Notes: generated from the sequence alone by a model not told the origin. Counted from the first letter of the stretch, positions 48,101-56,459 are shown. The stretch is 64,000 nt of DNA from an uncultured Muribaculaceae bacterium (GCA_910578095.1 CAJTOZ010000013.1:6127-70126), one strand, 5' to 3'. Translations and numbers: made by a program.

Positions 48101-49041
48101 TCGCCACGCTCCAAAGCGAAATGCACGACGGCGTGGACATCGGCTCCAACGGACTGTGGTGCGAATGGTTCGGGGTCAACACCAGCGCCTCCGAGGATCA
48201 TCGCCACCTGTCGCACCTCATGAGCCTATATCCTCTGGACAAGATCGACCCCTACAGTCGGGATCAGCAGCGGTTTGAGTCGGCATTCCAGACAGTGCTC
48301 GCCCGCGGCGACACAGACGGTGCGGAAAACTCCATCTGGTGTTCCGCTTGGAAAACGGCATGCTACGCACGCTGCCTGGAAGGCGACCTTGCCCTCCGTC
48401 AGATAGCCTATGCCATAATTAAAAAAGAAGCCATCTACAACGACCTTCGCGTGGGCTGCAAGGGATCGTTCCAGATCGACGGCTCATGCGGCCTCTCCGG
48501 TGCCATACCCGAAATGCTGCTGCAAAGCCACCGCGGCTCAGTAGAGCCAGGCGATGAATACGGGCAGCTCGACATCCTTCCCGCGCTACCGTCGGCATGG
48601 ACCGATGGCAGTGTGAGCGGCCTGAAGGCTGTCGGCAATTTCAGTGTCGACATAGAGTGGAGCAACTCCACGGCCGACTGTGTCACCATCACCTCCCACT
48701 CCGGCACACCGCTGCGGGTGCTCATGCCCGGCCTGCAGGACGACTACCACATCTACCTTAACGGCCGCGACATCACATCTACTTTCAGCCGCTCGCGCAG
48801 CCGCGCCAACGCCCCGGCATTCACATCGCCGGAGACCATCGCCATGCCCACCGCGGCAGGCGATGTCATTGAGATACATCCCGGCCGCAACACCACTACC
48901 GGCATAGCCGACATTGAGGCCGAGGATTCCGATGCCGCACCCGAGTATTACAACATACAGGGCATGCGTGTGGCCCACCCCGTGGCAGGACAGATCTATA
49001 TCCGCCGCACAGGCACACACGTGGAGAAAATACTCTATTGA
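45109..49041 (+). CDS. Large exported GH95 glycoside hydrolase (alpha-L-fucosidase family)
   Basis: A 1310-residue exported enzyme. Signal peptide (1-24); an N-terminal region with a SusE/F-like flavour (about 40-165); two tandem repeats of about 95 residues (170-265 and 266-362, each with SFTINGE or GFTINGE, VQGPGIFS and an ITKKEYIAPVT-type end) and a weaker third; then the GH95 domain from about residue 470 with FLIGNGRIGASVIG, CNINLQMNYWPSEP (Asn residues of the active site), SVYSPE (catalytic Glu about 958) and FQIDGSCGLSGAIPEMLLQ (Asp about 1123). GH95 enzymes are 1,2-alpha-L-fucosidases or alpha-L-galactosidases of mucin and plant glycans. It ends in a sorting-like tail (YYNIQGMRVAHPVAGQIYI). 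Confidence 0.88.
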   Translation: MNQSKITILSVVIFMGLAQLLFANSSDPDPKHTSLKSPNKEIASGDLWLFCMENSSQWPVSGTYLKMQNTSEGIYTVDFDASEVPEIDGFRNFLISSASNEPWSSGGYVIPHWHGSQSVNEFTAPGDKRILAKGNSGKYIQLIPALSGKYTFTLDTTGAEPTLTLTETPLFSVSVSYDGGASAELEGTKSWSDAFTLTDASARSISFTINGETYGGTWDGTAASVALARGSAPLTVQGPGIFSYTLTANSDDSFSLAITKKEYIAPVTVAVSYGYNEAKELAGTTGPWTDAFTIKTSTATTIGFTINGEAWGGAAWNGADVALVKGASPVSVQGPGIFSLRVNKDGNGGFTLSLSKTDYVAPITSLTICGHTIRQNAEQSAVYTFPAIELTAGAAVTISDNEGNTYRAATSTALADGTFALTGSKGAASNLTASADLNYLFTATVTGRTISLNVLTYKLSDSTVPAALLDNWDGSYTPEHKETIWFTSDAYNEGKQEADGDAGIGHYGHYKDVFLIGNGRIGASVIGSQSETIYISDKTNFSADLDEGNTFKEWQGGFHGMATLSVKREAPSMGYNSGQLVRQLDMTTGVVTYARHDGGTYVTQEYLCSGPYDVFGMRFDAKEGTTMSYSFGLGNITGASESFGPEYISLTGNGGSNITTACVVARVVTDGTTSSDGKTMSVAGATYLYLICGAGTDYEMNNTTFVSGQSASELARSIKAKVDAAAAVIERPHGWAQFYQESVADHSRLFNAMKFDLYDAENDRPTNELLNEYKAQSISSAAASSTPRTRMFDILLAHMGRYIAIASSRGVSDQPSNLQGTWADMAHAPWLGDYHCNINLQMNYWPSEPTGIGETHMPLFRYMKNFAAGKWKKYAENMGKKGWTHAMGLSPFGSSYKYNGEYPEGAAWNCTHIWQHYLFTLDRNFLAEYFDTLYGCCEHLADCMTTYNGKKVLSSVYSPEIGGGSSPAVHATQIAYQMVDATRKAALILGKTEQAEKLATLQSEMHDGVDIGSNGLWCEWFGVNTSASEDHRHLSHLMSLYPLDKIDPYSRDQQRFESAFQTVLARGDTDGAENSIWCSAWKTACYARCLEGDLALRQIAYAIIKKEAIYNDLRVGCKGSFQIDGSCGLSGAIPEMLLQSHRGSVEPGDEYGQLDILPALPSAWTDGSVSGLKAVGNFSVDIEWSNSTADCVTITSHSGTPLRVLMPGLQDDYHIYLNGRDITSTFSRSRSRANAPAFTSPETIAMPTAAGDVIEIHPGRNTTTGIADIEAEDSDAAPEYYNIQGMRVAHPVAGQIYIRRTGTHVEKILY

Positions 49042-49069
49042 ACCATACGGCACACGGGCCGAAGACATC

Positions 49070-49107
49070 AGCCGCGGGGGCATTCACCTTCCGCGGCTGT
49101 TTTTTTG
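49070..49107 (+). terminator. Intrinsic terminator after the GH95 gene
   Basis: AGCCGCGG / CCGCGGCT (8 bp) with a 13-base loop, then GTTTTTTTG. The ade promoter begins a few bases later. Confidence 0.88.
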
Positions 49108-49112
49108 TTTTT

Positions 49113-49143
49113 TTTGCCATTTTGGCAAAAAATTGTAATTTTG
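49113..49143 (+). promoter_or_regulatory. Promoter of the ade-guaB-guaA operon
   Basis: TTTG at 49113-49116, exactly 19 bases, TAATTTTG at 49136-49143: a perfect consensus. Transcription should start at about 49147-49150, on top of the ade ATG at 49148. Confidence 0.82.
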
Positions 49144-49147
49144 CACA

Positions 49148-50836
49148 ATGGAAAGAGACCCTAATGGTTCGCTAAGAGCGGAATGCCGCTTCCCCGACAG
49201 GTACAACGGCGACAAAGTGTTTGAAGGACACATAGTGGATATCCGCGGAAAAAGTACAACTCCCGGAAGAATAATCGTGCGGGATGGCACTATTGCGGCC
49301 ATCGAACCTCTGGAAAAGGAGCCGGACAACGCGCCATTCCTTTTGCCTGGTCTCACCGATGCCCACATACATATTGAAAGCACCATGCTCACGCCCGTGA
49401 ACTATTCACTGACGGCAGTGGCCCACGGCGTGGTGAATTCCGTCAGCGATCCACATGAGATTGCCAATGTGCTGGGGGTGCCCGGCATCGACTACATGAT
49501 AGAGAATGCGCGCGCAACTCGCTTCAACTGTTTCTTCGGCATGCCTTCGTGCGTGCCGTCGTCGTATCTGGAGACTGCCGGTGCATCCATCGACGCGGCC
49601 CGCACCGCCGAGCTGCTGCGCCGGCCCGACATTTGGTATCTCGCGGAAATGATGAACTACCCCGGAGTGGTCGGCGCCGATCCGGAAGTCACGGGCAAGA
49701 TACAGGCGGCTCTCGAGGCGGGCAAACCGGTCGACGGACACGCCCGCGGCATTGAGGGCGATGAGCTGCGACGCTACGCTGCGGCCGGCATCACCACCGA
49801 CCACGAATGCGCCACACTGGACGATGCTCTCGAGCGCATAGCGGCCGGCATGAAGATAATTGTGCGCGACGGAAGCGCCGCCCGCAATTTCGACGCCTTG
49901 GCCGATATAATAGATATGTATCCGGCACAGTCGATGTTGTGCTCCGACGACAAGCACCCCAAGGACCTGCTTGAAGGACAGATCGACCAGCTGGTGCGAC
50001 GCGGCATAGCGCGCGGCATATCTGTGTGGAATCTTCTGCTGGCGGCCTGCATAAATCCCGTAGAGCACTACGGGCTACCCTCGGGCCTCATGCGCCCGGG
50101 CGACAAAGCCACGTTCATAGCGGTGGACAATCTGCACGACTTCAATGTGCTGCACACCGTGATAGAAGGACACGTGGTGTACAGCTGCGCCCACGGCGTG
50201 GACCGTGGCGAGCTCCTGCTCCACGAGCCGTCAGGAGCACGCCCCAACATCTTCAACGCACAACCCATAACCCCTGCCGACATCAGCCTGAACCCTGCCA
50301 CGGAGAGCGTCAAGGTGATAGGCGTGCACGACGGCGAACTGTTCACACCGTGCCTCGTCCTGCCGGTTGCTTCGCTCAAGCAGGAGCGCGTGGCAAAGAT
50401 AGTGGTGTACAACCGCTATGGCCGTTCCACGCCCAAAACAGCCTACATCAAAGGATTCGATCTCAGCCGCGGCGCCATCGCCGCTTCTGTGGCCCACGAC
50501 AGCCACAACATAATCGCTATCGGCGAAAACGACGCCGACATCTGCTCCGCCATCAACGCCCTTATAGCCTCGAAAGGCGGCATGGCCGTGGCTGATGCCG
50601 CCGAGCTGCTGGTGCTTCCGCTGCCGATAGCCGGCCTCATGACCGACGAGCCGGCCGAACGCGTGGCCGCAGCTTCCCACTCCCTGGAGGCGAAAGTGGC
50701 CTCGCTGGGATGCACACTGCATTCGCCTTTCCTCACCATGGCATTCATGGCCCTGCCGGTGGTGCCGGCGCTCAAGATCACCGACAGAGGTCTGGTGGAC
50801 GTGACAAAGTTTGATTTCACTACTATAGAAGCATAA
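49148..50836 (+). CDS. ade: Adenine deaminase
   Basis: A 562-residue amidohydrolase that deaminates adenine to hypoxanthine in purine salvage. Motifs: GLTDAHIHIESTMLTP (metal-binding His pair, about 70-85), VVNSVSDPHEIANVLGVPG, DGHARGIEGDELRRYAAAG, TTDHECAT and MLCSDDKHPKDLLEGQ, all typical of Ade. The ATG at 49148 coincides with the predicted transcription start, so the mRNA is either leaderless or translation begins at the in-frame GTG at 49217 (VFEGHIVDIRGKS), which fits the family N-terminus better. The stop overlaps guaB (TAATG). Together with GuaB and GuaA it links adenine salvage to GMP. Confidence 0.93.
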   Translation: MERDPNGSLRAECRFPDRYNGDKVFEGHIVDIRGKSTTPGRIIVRDGTIAAIEPLEKEPDNAPFLLPGLTDAHIHIESTMLTPVNYSLTAVAHGVVNSVSDPHEIANVLGVPGIDYMIENARATRFNCFFGMPSCVPSSYLETAGASIDAARTAELLRRPDIWYLAEMMNYPGVVGADPEVTGKIQAALEAGKPVDGHARGIEGDELRRYAAAGITTDHECATLDDALERIAAGMKIIVRDGSAARNFDALADIIDMYPAQSMLCSDDKHPKDLLEGQIDQLVRRGIARGISVWNLLLAACINPVEHYGLPSGLMRPGDKATFIAVDNLHDFNVLHTVIEGHVVYSCAHGVDRGELLLHEPSGARPNIFNAQPITPADISLNPATESVKVIGVHDGELFTPCLVLPVASLKQERVAKIVVYNRYGRSTPKTAYIKGFDLSRGAIAASVAHDSHNIIAIGENDADICSAINALIASKGGMAVADAAELLVLPLPIAGLMTDEPAERVAAASHSLEAKVASLGCTLHSPFLTMAFMALPVVPALKITDRGLVDVTKFDFTTIEA

Positions 50837-51936
50837 TGAGTTTTATCGACGAAAGAATTGCCATGGAGGGCCTCACATTTGACGATGTGCTCCTCATCCC
50901 GGCCTACTCCGAGGTGACACCCGCACAAGTGTCGCTCTCGACGCGCTTCACGCGCAATATCACTCTCGACATCCCCCTGGTTTCGGCTGCCATGGACACC
51001 GTCACCGAGGCGCCCATGGCCATCGCAATGGCGCGGCAAGGCGGAATAGGCGTGATACACAAAAACATGAGCGTCAGCGCCCAGGCCGAGAACGTAAGAC
51101 TGGTGAAACAACAAGGCTTGCGCGTAGCAGCCGGCGTGGGCGTGACGAGCGACACCATCGAGCGTGTGGGCGCCCTGGCAGCAGCCGGGGCCGATGCCGT
51201 GGTAATCGACACCGCCCATGGCCATAGCCTCAACGTTGTCGCTACGCTACGCAATGTCAAGGACCGGTATCCTGACATTGATGTCGTGGTGGGCAATATC
51301 GCCACGGCCGAAGCAGCAGCATGCCTGGTGGAAGCCGGCGCCGATGCCATCAAGGTGGGCATAGGGCCCGGCAGCATCTGCACCACACGCATCGTGGCCG
51401 GTGTGGGCGTGCCGCAGCTATCGGCCATCTTCGAAGCAGCCAAAGTGGCCCACGCAGCCGGTGTGCCGGTGATAGCCGATGGCGGCATACGCTATTCCGG
51501 CGATGCCGTCAAGGCACTTGCCGCCGGTGGCGACACCGTGATGCTCGGCTCCATGCTCGCAGGAGTGGACGAGGCCCCGGGCGATGTGTTCGTACAAAAT
51601 TCGCGCCGCTTCAAAGCCTACCGCGGCATGGGGTCTGTATCGGCGATGGAGGCAGGCAGCAAGGACCGCTACTTCCAGAGCGCCACCACCGACAGCCGTA
51701 AATTCGTGCCCGAGGGCATCGAGGCATGCGTGCCCTGCAAAGGCCCGCTCGACGGAGTGGTGTATCAGCTGCTTGGAGGCATACGCAGCGGCATGGGCTA
51801 TGCAGGCGCCCCCATAATAGCAGGCCTGCATGGCGCGCGTTTCGTGCGCATATCCTCCAACGCCGTGCTCGAGAACCATCCACACGATGTCATAATCACC
51901 AAAGAGGCGCCCAACTACACATGCAAAAAATACTGA
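50836..51936 (+). CDS. guaB: IMP dehydrogenase lacking CBS domains
   Basis: A 366-residue IMPDH converting IMP to XMP with NAD+, the committed step of GMP synthesis. N-terminal TFDDVLLIPAYSEVTP, GGIGVIHKNMSVSAQAENVRLVKQ, catalytic loop GIGPGSICTTR (Cys about 182), and GMGSVSAMEAGSKDRYFQ are intact. The usual CBS pair of about 120 residues is absent: the sequence passes from VRLVKQQ directly to GLRVAAGVGV. Normal IMPDH is about 488 residues. The CBS module senses ATP, GTP and (p)ppGpp, so this enzyme should lack that control. It overlaps ade by one base and guaA by 16. Confidence 0.93.
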   Translation: MSFIDERIAMEGLTFDDVLLIPAYSEVTPAQVSLSTRFTRNITLDIPLVSAAMDTVTEAPMAIAMARQGGIGVIHKNMSVSAQAENVRLVKQQGLRVAAGVGVTSDTIERVGALAAAGADAVVIDTAHGHSLNVVATLRNVKDRYPDIDVVVGNIATAEAAACLVEAGADAIKVGIGPGSICTTRIVAGVGVPQLSAIFEAAKVAHAAGVPVIADGGIRYSGDAVKALAAGGDTVMLGSMLAGVDEAPGDVFVQNSRRFKAYRGMGSVSAMEAGSKDRYFQSATTDSRKFVPEGIEACVPCKGPLDGVVYQLLGGIRSGMGYAGAPIIAGLHGARFVRISSNAVLENHPHDVIITKEAPNYTCKKY

Positions 51937-53447
51937 TCATAGATTTCGGATCGCAGTACACCCAGCTCATAGCCCGGCGCGTGCGCGAGCTCAACGTCTA
52001 TTGCGAGATCCATCCGTTCAACAAAATTCCGCTGCCCGACAAGGATGTGCGCGGGGTGATTCTCTCCGGCAGTCCATTCTCTGTGAACGCCCCCGACGCC
52101 CCGGCGCCCGACCTCAGCGCCCTGCGCGGCAAGCTGCCGCTGCTCGGCATATGCTACGGCGCGCAACTGCTCGCCAAAAAGCTCGGAGGCACGGTGGCCG
52201 GCGCTCCCAGCCGCGAATACGGCCGCGCCATGCTTTCTGTGGCCGACAGCGCCGACCCCATATTCAAGGATATTTCCTCCCCCACGCCTGTGTGGATGAG
52301 CCACGGCGACACAATTGTCGACATTCCCGGAAGCGTGCGCGTGATAGCAAGCACTGCCGATGTGCGCGTGGCCGCCTACCGCGTGGAAGGAGAGCCCACG
52401 GTGGGCCTACAGTTCCACCCCGAAGTCTACCACTCGGAAGAGGGCACGCAGCTGCTGCGTAATTTCATTATGGACATGTGTGGCTGCACCGGCTCATGGA
52501 CGCCGGCATCGTTCATCGAAAGCACCGTATCCGAGCTCCGGGCCACAATCGGATCCGACCAGGTGGTTCTCGGCCTCTCGGGAGGTGTAGATTCGACTGT
52601 GGCGGCAATGCTTCTGCACCGGGCCATCGGCACGAGGCTGCAATGTATCTTCGTCAACAACGGCCTGCTGCGCCTCCACGAATTTGAGGACGTGCTGGAG
52701 CAATACCGTGGCCTGGGTCTCAACGTCAAGGGCGTGGACGCATCGGATATATTCTACAAAGAACTGGCCGGAGTGACCGACCCCGAGCAGAAACGCAAAA
52801 TCATAGGACGCGTGTTCGTCGAGGTGTTCAGCCGCGAGGCACGCCGGTTCGGCAACGCCCGATGGCTGGCCCAGGGCACCATCTATCCCGATGTGATCGA
52901 GAGCGCCAGCGTGTGCGGGCCGTCGTGCACCATCAAAAGCCACCACAACGTGGGTGGCCTACCCGAACAGATGAATCTTAAGGTGGTGGAGCCACTGCGC
53001 AGCCTGTTCAAGGATGAGGTGCGGCGTGTGGGCGCGGCCCTCGGCATCAGCCCCGACCTGCTCGGACGCCATCCATTTCCCGGACCCGGCCTGGGCATAC
53101 GCATCCTCGGCGAGGTGACACCGGAAAAGGTCGGCATCCTGCAGCAGGCCGACCATATCTTCATCAGCAACCTGCGCCGGGCCGGCCTCTACGGGCAGGT
53201 GTGGCAGGCCGGCGCCATCCTGCTGCCCGTGCAAAGCGTAGGCGTCATGGGCGACGAGCGCACCTACGAACAATGCTGCGCACTGCGCGCTGTGGCCAGC
53301 ACCGACGGCATGACCGCCGACTGGGTGCATCTCCCCTACGATTTCCTGGCGCGCGTGAGCAACGAGATAATCAACCAGGTGCGCGGCATCAACCGCGTCG
53401 TGCTCGACATATCCTCCAAGCCGCCGGCCACCATAGAATGGGAATAA
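51921..53447 (+). CDS. guaA: GMP synthase (glutamine-hydrolysing)
   Basis: A 508-residue GMP synthase. Class I amidotransferase domain with Cys in LLGICYGAQLL (about 78) and His/Glu in QFHPEVYHSE (about 165-170); ATP pyrophosphatase domain with PP-loop LGLSGGVDSTVAAML (about 218-232); C-terminal dimerisation domain with HPFPGPGLGIRILGE. The start ATG at 51921 (MQKILIIDFGSQYTQL) lies 16 bases inside guaB; the longer in-frame extension to 51726 is within guaB coding and rejected. It completes the XMP to GMP step. Confidence 0.97.
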   Translation: MQKILIIDFGSQYTQLIARRVRELNVYCEIHPFNKIPLPDKDVRGVILSGSPFSVNAPDAPAPDLSALRGKLPLLGICYGAQLLAKKLGGTVAGAPSREYGRAMLSVADSADPIFKDISSPTPVWMSHGDTIVDIPGSVRVIASTADVRVAAYRVEGEPTVGLQFHPEVYHSEEGTQLLRNFIMDMCGCTGSWTPASFIESTVSELRATIGSDQVVLGLSGGVDSTVAAMLLHRAIGTRLQCIFVNNGLLRLHEFEDVLEQYRGLGLNVKGVDASDIFYKELAGVTDPEQKRKIIGRVFVEVFSREARRFGNARWLAQGTIYPDVIESASVCGPSCTIKSHHNVGGLPEQMNLKVVEPLRSLFKDEVRRVGAALGISPDLLGRHPFPGPGLGIRILGEVTPEKVGILQQADHIFISNLRRAGLYGQVWQAGAILLPVQSVGVMGDERTYEQCCALRAVASTDGMTADWVHLPYDFLARVSNEIINQVRGINRVVLDISSKPPATIEWE

Positions 53448-53491
53448 TTCAAATTAATGCCGAAAAATTTCCGTAATTCACTTTTATTGCT

Positions 53492-53499
53492 TAACTTTG
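53492..53499 (+). promoter_or_regulatory. -7 element of acpP
   Basis: TAACTTTG, with TTTC at 53468-53471 20 bases upstream as a near-consensus partner. The acpP start is about 45 bases downstream of the transcription start. Confidence 0.65.
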
Positions 53500-53547
53500 C
53501 ACCCTGAAACGTGAAAAAGTATCACTAATCATTTAAACATTACAACT

Positions 53548-53781
53548 ATGTCTGAAATTGCAGATCGCGTAAAAGCTATCATCGTCGACAAGCTCGGCGT
53601 AGACGAAGGCCAGGTTACTGAAACCGCAGCATTCACCACCGACCTCGGCGCCGACTCCCTCGACACCGTAGAGCTCATCATGGAATTCGAAAAGGAATTC
53701 GGCATCACTATCCCCGACGATCAGGCTGAAAAGATCGCTACTGTCGGCGACGCCGTTGCTTACATCGAAGCCAACAAATAA
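53548..53781 (+). CDS. acpP: Acyl carrier protein
   Basis: A 77-residue acidic ACP that carries fatty acyl chains. The phosphopantetheine Ser is in LGADSLDTVELIMEFEKEF (Ser about 37, DSLD motif). The sequence is four-helical and highly acidic as expected. It is followed by fabF after 74 bases containing a hairpin, the common acpP-fabF pair. The gene must be expressed far above fabF, and the hairpin may help set the ratio. Confidence 0.97.
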   Translation: MSEIADRVKAIIVDKLGVDEGQVTETAAFTTDLGADSLDTVELIMEFEKEFGITIPDDQAEKIATVGDAVAYIEANK

Positions 53782-53795
53782 GAAACCCCACCAAT

Positions 53796-53831
53796 AGCTC
53801 CCGACGCCGAGCAGGCGTCGGTGCGTGAGCT
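53796..53831 (+). other. Stem-loop between acpP and fabF
   Basis: CCGACGCC / GGCGTCGG (8 bp, loop GAGCA) sits within an outer AGCTC / GAGCT pairing, separated on one side by TGCGT. No T tract follows, so it may be an attenuator or an mRNA-processing or stability element. Confidence 0.6.
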
Positions 53832-53855
53832 AATTTCCACACACCACACTATCAA

Positions 53856-55121
53856 ATGGAATTAAAAAGAGTTGTCGTAACAGGTCTCGGAGCTATCTCT
53901 CCCCTCGGCAACGACGTGGCCACCACCTGGACCAACGCCGTTGAGGGCAAGAGCGGAGCCGGCCCTATTACACACTTTGACGCTTCGAAGTTCAAGACGC
54001 AGTTTGCGTGTGAAGTCAAGGACTACGATCCCGCAGCCCACTTCGACCGCAAGAAGCTCCGCCAGCTCGACCTCTACGCGCAGTACGCCATCGTGGCTGC
54101 CCGTCAGGCCGTGGCCGACGCAGGACTCGACAGCGACGAAAGTCTCAACAAAAACCGCGTAGGCGTTATCGTTGCCGCAGGCATTGGCGGCCTCCACACC
54201 TTTGAGGAAGAAGCCGGCTACTACGCCCTCAACGAAGCCAACGGCCCCAAGTACAACCCGTTCTTCATTCCCAAGATGATTGCCGACATTGCCTCGGGCC
54301 ACATTTCCATGGAATATGGCTACCACGGCCCCAACTTCGGCACCGTGTCGGCTTGCGCATCGTCCAACAACGCCATCATCGACGCCTTCAACCTCATTCG
54401 CCTCGGAAAAGCCGACGTCATCCTGTCCGGCGGCGCTGAAGCTGCCATTTTCCCCGCAGGCGTAGGCGGTTTCAACTCGATGCACGCACTCTCCACCCGC
54501 AACGAAAGCCCCGAAACAGCATCGCGCCCCTTCAGCGCAAGCCGCGACGGATTCGTGATGGGAGAAGGCTCTGCAGTGCTCGTGCTTGAAGAACTCGAAC
54601 ACGCCCTGGCTCGTGGCGCTAAAATCTACGCCGAAGTGGCCGGCGGAGGCCTCTCTGCCGACGCATACCACCTCACAGCTACCCACCCCGACGGTCTCGG
54701 CGCAATCCTCGCCATGACCAACGCCCTCGAAGACGCAGGCATGAAGCCCGACGACATCGACTACATCAATGTGCACGGCACATCGACCCCCGTGGGCGAC
54801 ATCTCCGAGGTGAAGGCTATCAAGGAGGTATTCGGCGAACATGCCTACAAGCTCAACATCTCGTCCACAAAGTCCATGACCGGACACCTTCTGGGTGCTA
54901 CCGGCGCGCTTGAAGCTCTCTTCAGCGTGAAGGCTGTGCAGGAGAACACCGTTCCCCCGACCATCAACCACATGCCCGACGACCTTGACGAGAACATTGA
55001 CTACAATCTCAACTTCACTTTCGACCGCGCTCAGAACCGCGAGGTGCGCGCCGCTCTGTCGAACTCGTTCGGCTTCGGCGGACACAACGCCACCGTCATC
55101 GTGAAGAAATTCGAGAAATAA
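53856..55121 (+). CDS. fabF: Beta-ketoacyl-ACP synthase II
   Basis: A 421-residue KAS II that elongates fatty acids by condensing malonyl-ACP with acyl-ACP. The Cys-His-His triad is present: Cys in GTVSACASSNNAI (about 167), His in NVHGTSTPVGD (about 307) and His in KSMTGHLLGATGA (about 343). C-terminal NSFGFGGHNATVIV is the standard ending. Start MELKRVVVTGLGAISPLGN matches the family. It ends in a strong shared hairpin. Confidence 0.97.
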   Translation: MELKRVVVTGLGAISPLGNDVATTWTNAVEGKSGAGPITHFDASKFKTQFACEVKDYDPAAHFDRKKLRQLDLYAQYAIVAARQAVADAGLDSDESLNKNRVGVIVAAGIGGLHTFEEEAGYYALNEANGPKYNPFFIPKMIADIASGHISMEYGYHGPNFGTVSACASSNNAIIDAFNLIRLGKADVILSGGAEAAIFPAGVGGFNSMHALSTRNESPETASRPFSASRDGFVMGEGSAVLVLEELEHALARGAKIYAEVAGGGLSADAYHLTATHPDGLGAILAMTNALEDAGMKPDDIDYINVHGTSTPVGDISEVKAIKEVFGEHAYKLNISSTKSMTGHLLGATGALEALFSVKAVQENTVPPTINHMPDDLDENIDYNLNFTFDRAQNREVRAALSNSFGFGGHNATVIVKKFEK

Positions 55122-55147
55122 GGCACGTCTTTCACAGCAACCACCTG

Positions 55148-55178
55148 CGGGGGCGCTCCAATGATTGGAGCGCCCCCG
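55148..55178. terminator. Bidirectional hairpin between fabF and the antiporter gene
   Basis: CGGGGGCGCTCCAA / TTGGAGCGCCCCCG, a perfect 14-bp stem with a TGA loop between convergent genes; only a loose T-rich stretch follows on the plus strand. Confidence 0.8.
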
Positions 55179-55199
55179 CTTGCTATTTTCATGGCCGTA

Positions 55200-56459
55200 T
55201 CAATCGCGGCGGAACGCTATCGTCGCGCCCACGCACAGAAGAAGAGCCCAGGGATAATACAGATAGGACCAAGGAGCGGCAGGGCTGATTCCGGCCAGCC
55301 CCGTGGCGAGCAATGTCTGGGCGCCGTAGGGTATGAGGCACTGCACTATGCACGAACCCGTGTCGAGAATACTGGCCGCACGTGCACGCGGTATGCCGAA
55401 GCGCTCGGCTATGCTGCGGGAGATCGAGCCCACGGTGATGATGGCCACCGTATTGTTGGCCGTGCAGAAGTTCACCACGCCCACAAGCATCAGCATCGTA
55501 GCTTTGGCACCACGGCTGCCGCGCACATGGCGCGTCATTGAAGCCAGAAGCCAGTCGATGCCACCGTAATATTTTATCAGGCCGAGCATGCCGGCGGCAA
55601 GAAGCGTCACGATGATGAGACCACCCATGCCCTCGATACCGTCGCCCATGGCATGGGCCATCACTCCCGCCGGCACTCCGCTCGCGGCGCCGAGCACAAG
55701 GGCCGACACTATGCCCGCCACGAGCACTATGTTCACGTTTATACCCGCCACGGCCATGATTATTACAATCATATACGGAATCACGAGCCAATAATTGCTC
55801 GCGGTGGACGGCGTGAAATCATCCACCCGCGTGGCCACAAGCACATACAGCGCGAGGGTGACGATGGCGGCCGGCAAAACTATCGCCAGATTGGCTTTGA
55901 ATTTGGCGTTCATCGGCACACCCTGCGAACGCGTTGCAGCGATAGTGGTATCCGAGATAAACGAGAGATTATCGCCGAAAAACGCCCCGCCGAGCAGCGT
56001 GGCCACAAGCAACGCCGTGTCCACACCACTCTCCGCCGCAATCTCTACGGCCAGAGGTGTGAGCGCCACCACGGTGCCCACCGATGTCCCTATCGACAGC
56101 GAGATGAAGCACGCCGCCACAAAAAGACCGGGCACCATGAACTCACACGGCAGATAACGCAACGCCAGATTCACGGTAGCTTCAATGGCACCTATGCCCG
56201 ATGCCAGCGATGCAAATGCGCCGGCAAGAATAAAAATCCATATCATGCCAAGGATATTGGGGCTGCCGGCCGCCTTGGAAAACTGCTCTATACGCTCGGC
56301 CATGCGGCCCCGGCCTCGGCCGGCCACGACTGCCCACACTGATGCAGCGACAAAAGCCAGCGACAGGGGCATGGCATAGAAATCGTCGGCAGCGAGGGAC
56401 ACGCCGAGATACAGCACTGCAAACACAGCTATGGGCGAGAGCGCCAAAGGTCCTTTCAT
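55200..56459 (-). CDS. Na+/H+ antiporter, NhaC family
   Basis: A 419-residue inner-membrane protein with about 11 hydrophobic segments. NhaC-family features are SIGTSVGTVVALTPLAVEIA and GGAFFGDNLSFISDTTIAATRSQGV (about 125-180), the conserved acidic and polar residues of the transport site, and ANNTVAIITVGS (about 345). It exchanges Na+ for H+ or, in some relatives, organic acids. It stands alone between fabF (convergent) and the arabinose operon. Exact cargo is uncertain. Confidence 0.85.
   Translation of the reverse strand: MKGPLALSPIAVFAVLYLGVSLAADDFYAMPLSLAFVAASVWAVVAGRGRGRMAERIEQFSKAAGSPNILGMIWIFILAGAFASLASGIGAIEATVNLALRYLPCEFMVPGLFVAACFISLSIGTSVGTVVALTPLAVEIAAESGVDTALLVATLLGGAFFGDNLSFISDTTIAATRSQGVPMNAKFKANLAIVLPAAIVTLALYVLVATRVDDFTPSTASNYWLVIPYMIVIIMAVAGINVNIVLVAGIVSALVLGAASGVPAGVMAHAMGDGIEGMGGLIIVTLLAAGMLGLIKYYGGIDWLLASMTRHVRGSRGAKATMLMLVGVVNFCTANNTVAIITVGSISRSIAERFGIPRARAASILDTGSCIVQCLIPYGAQTLLATGLAGISPAAPWSYLYYPWALLLCVGATIAFRRD

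Noticed and set aside
53862..55085. 407-codon minus-strand frame opposite fabF
   Set aside because: FabF has all catalytic residues in place; the antisense frame shows no family.
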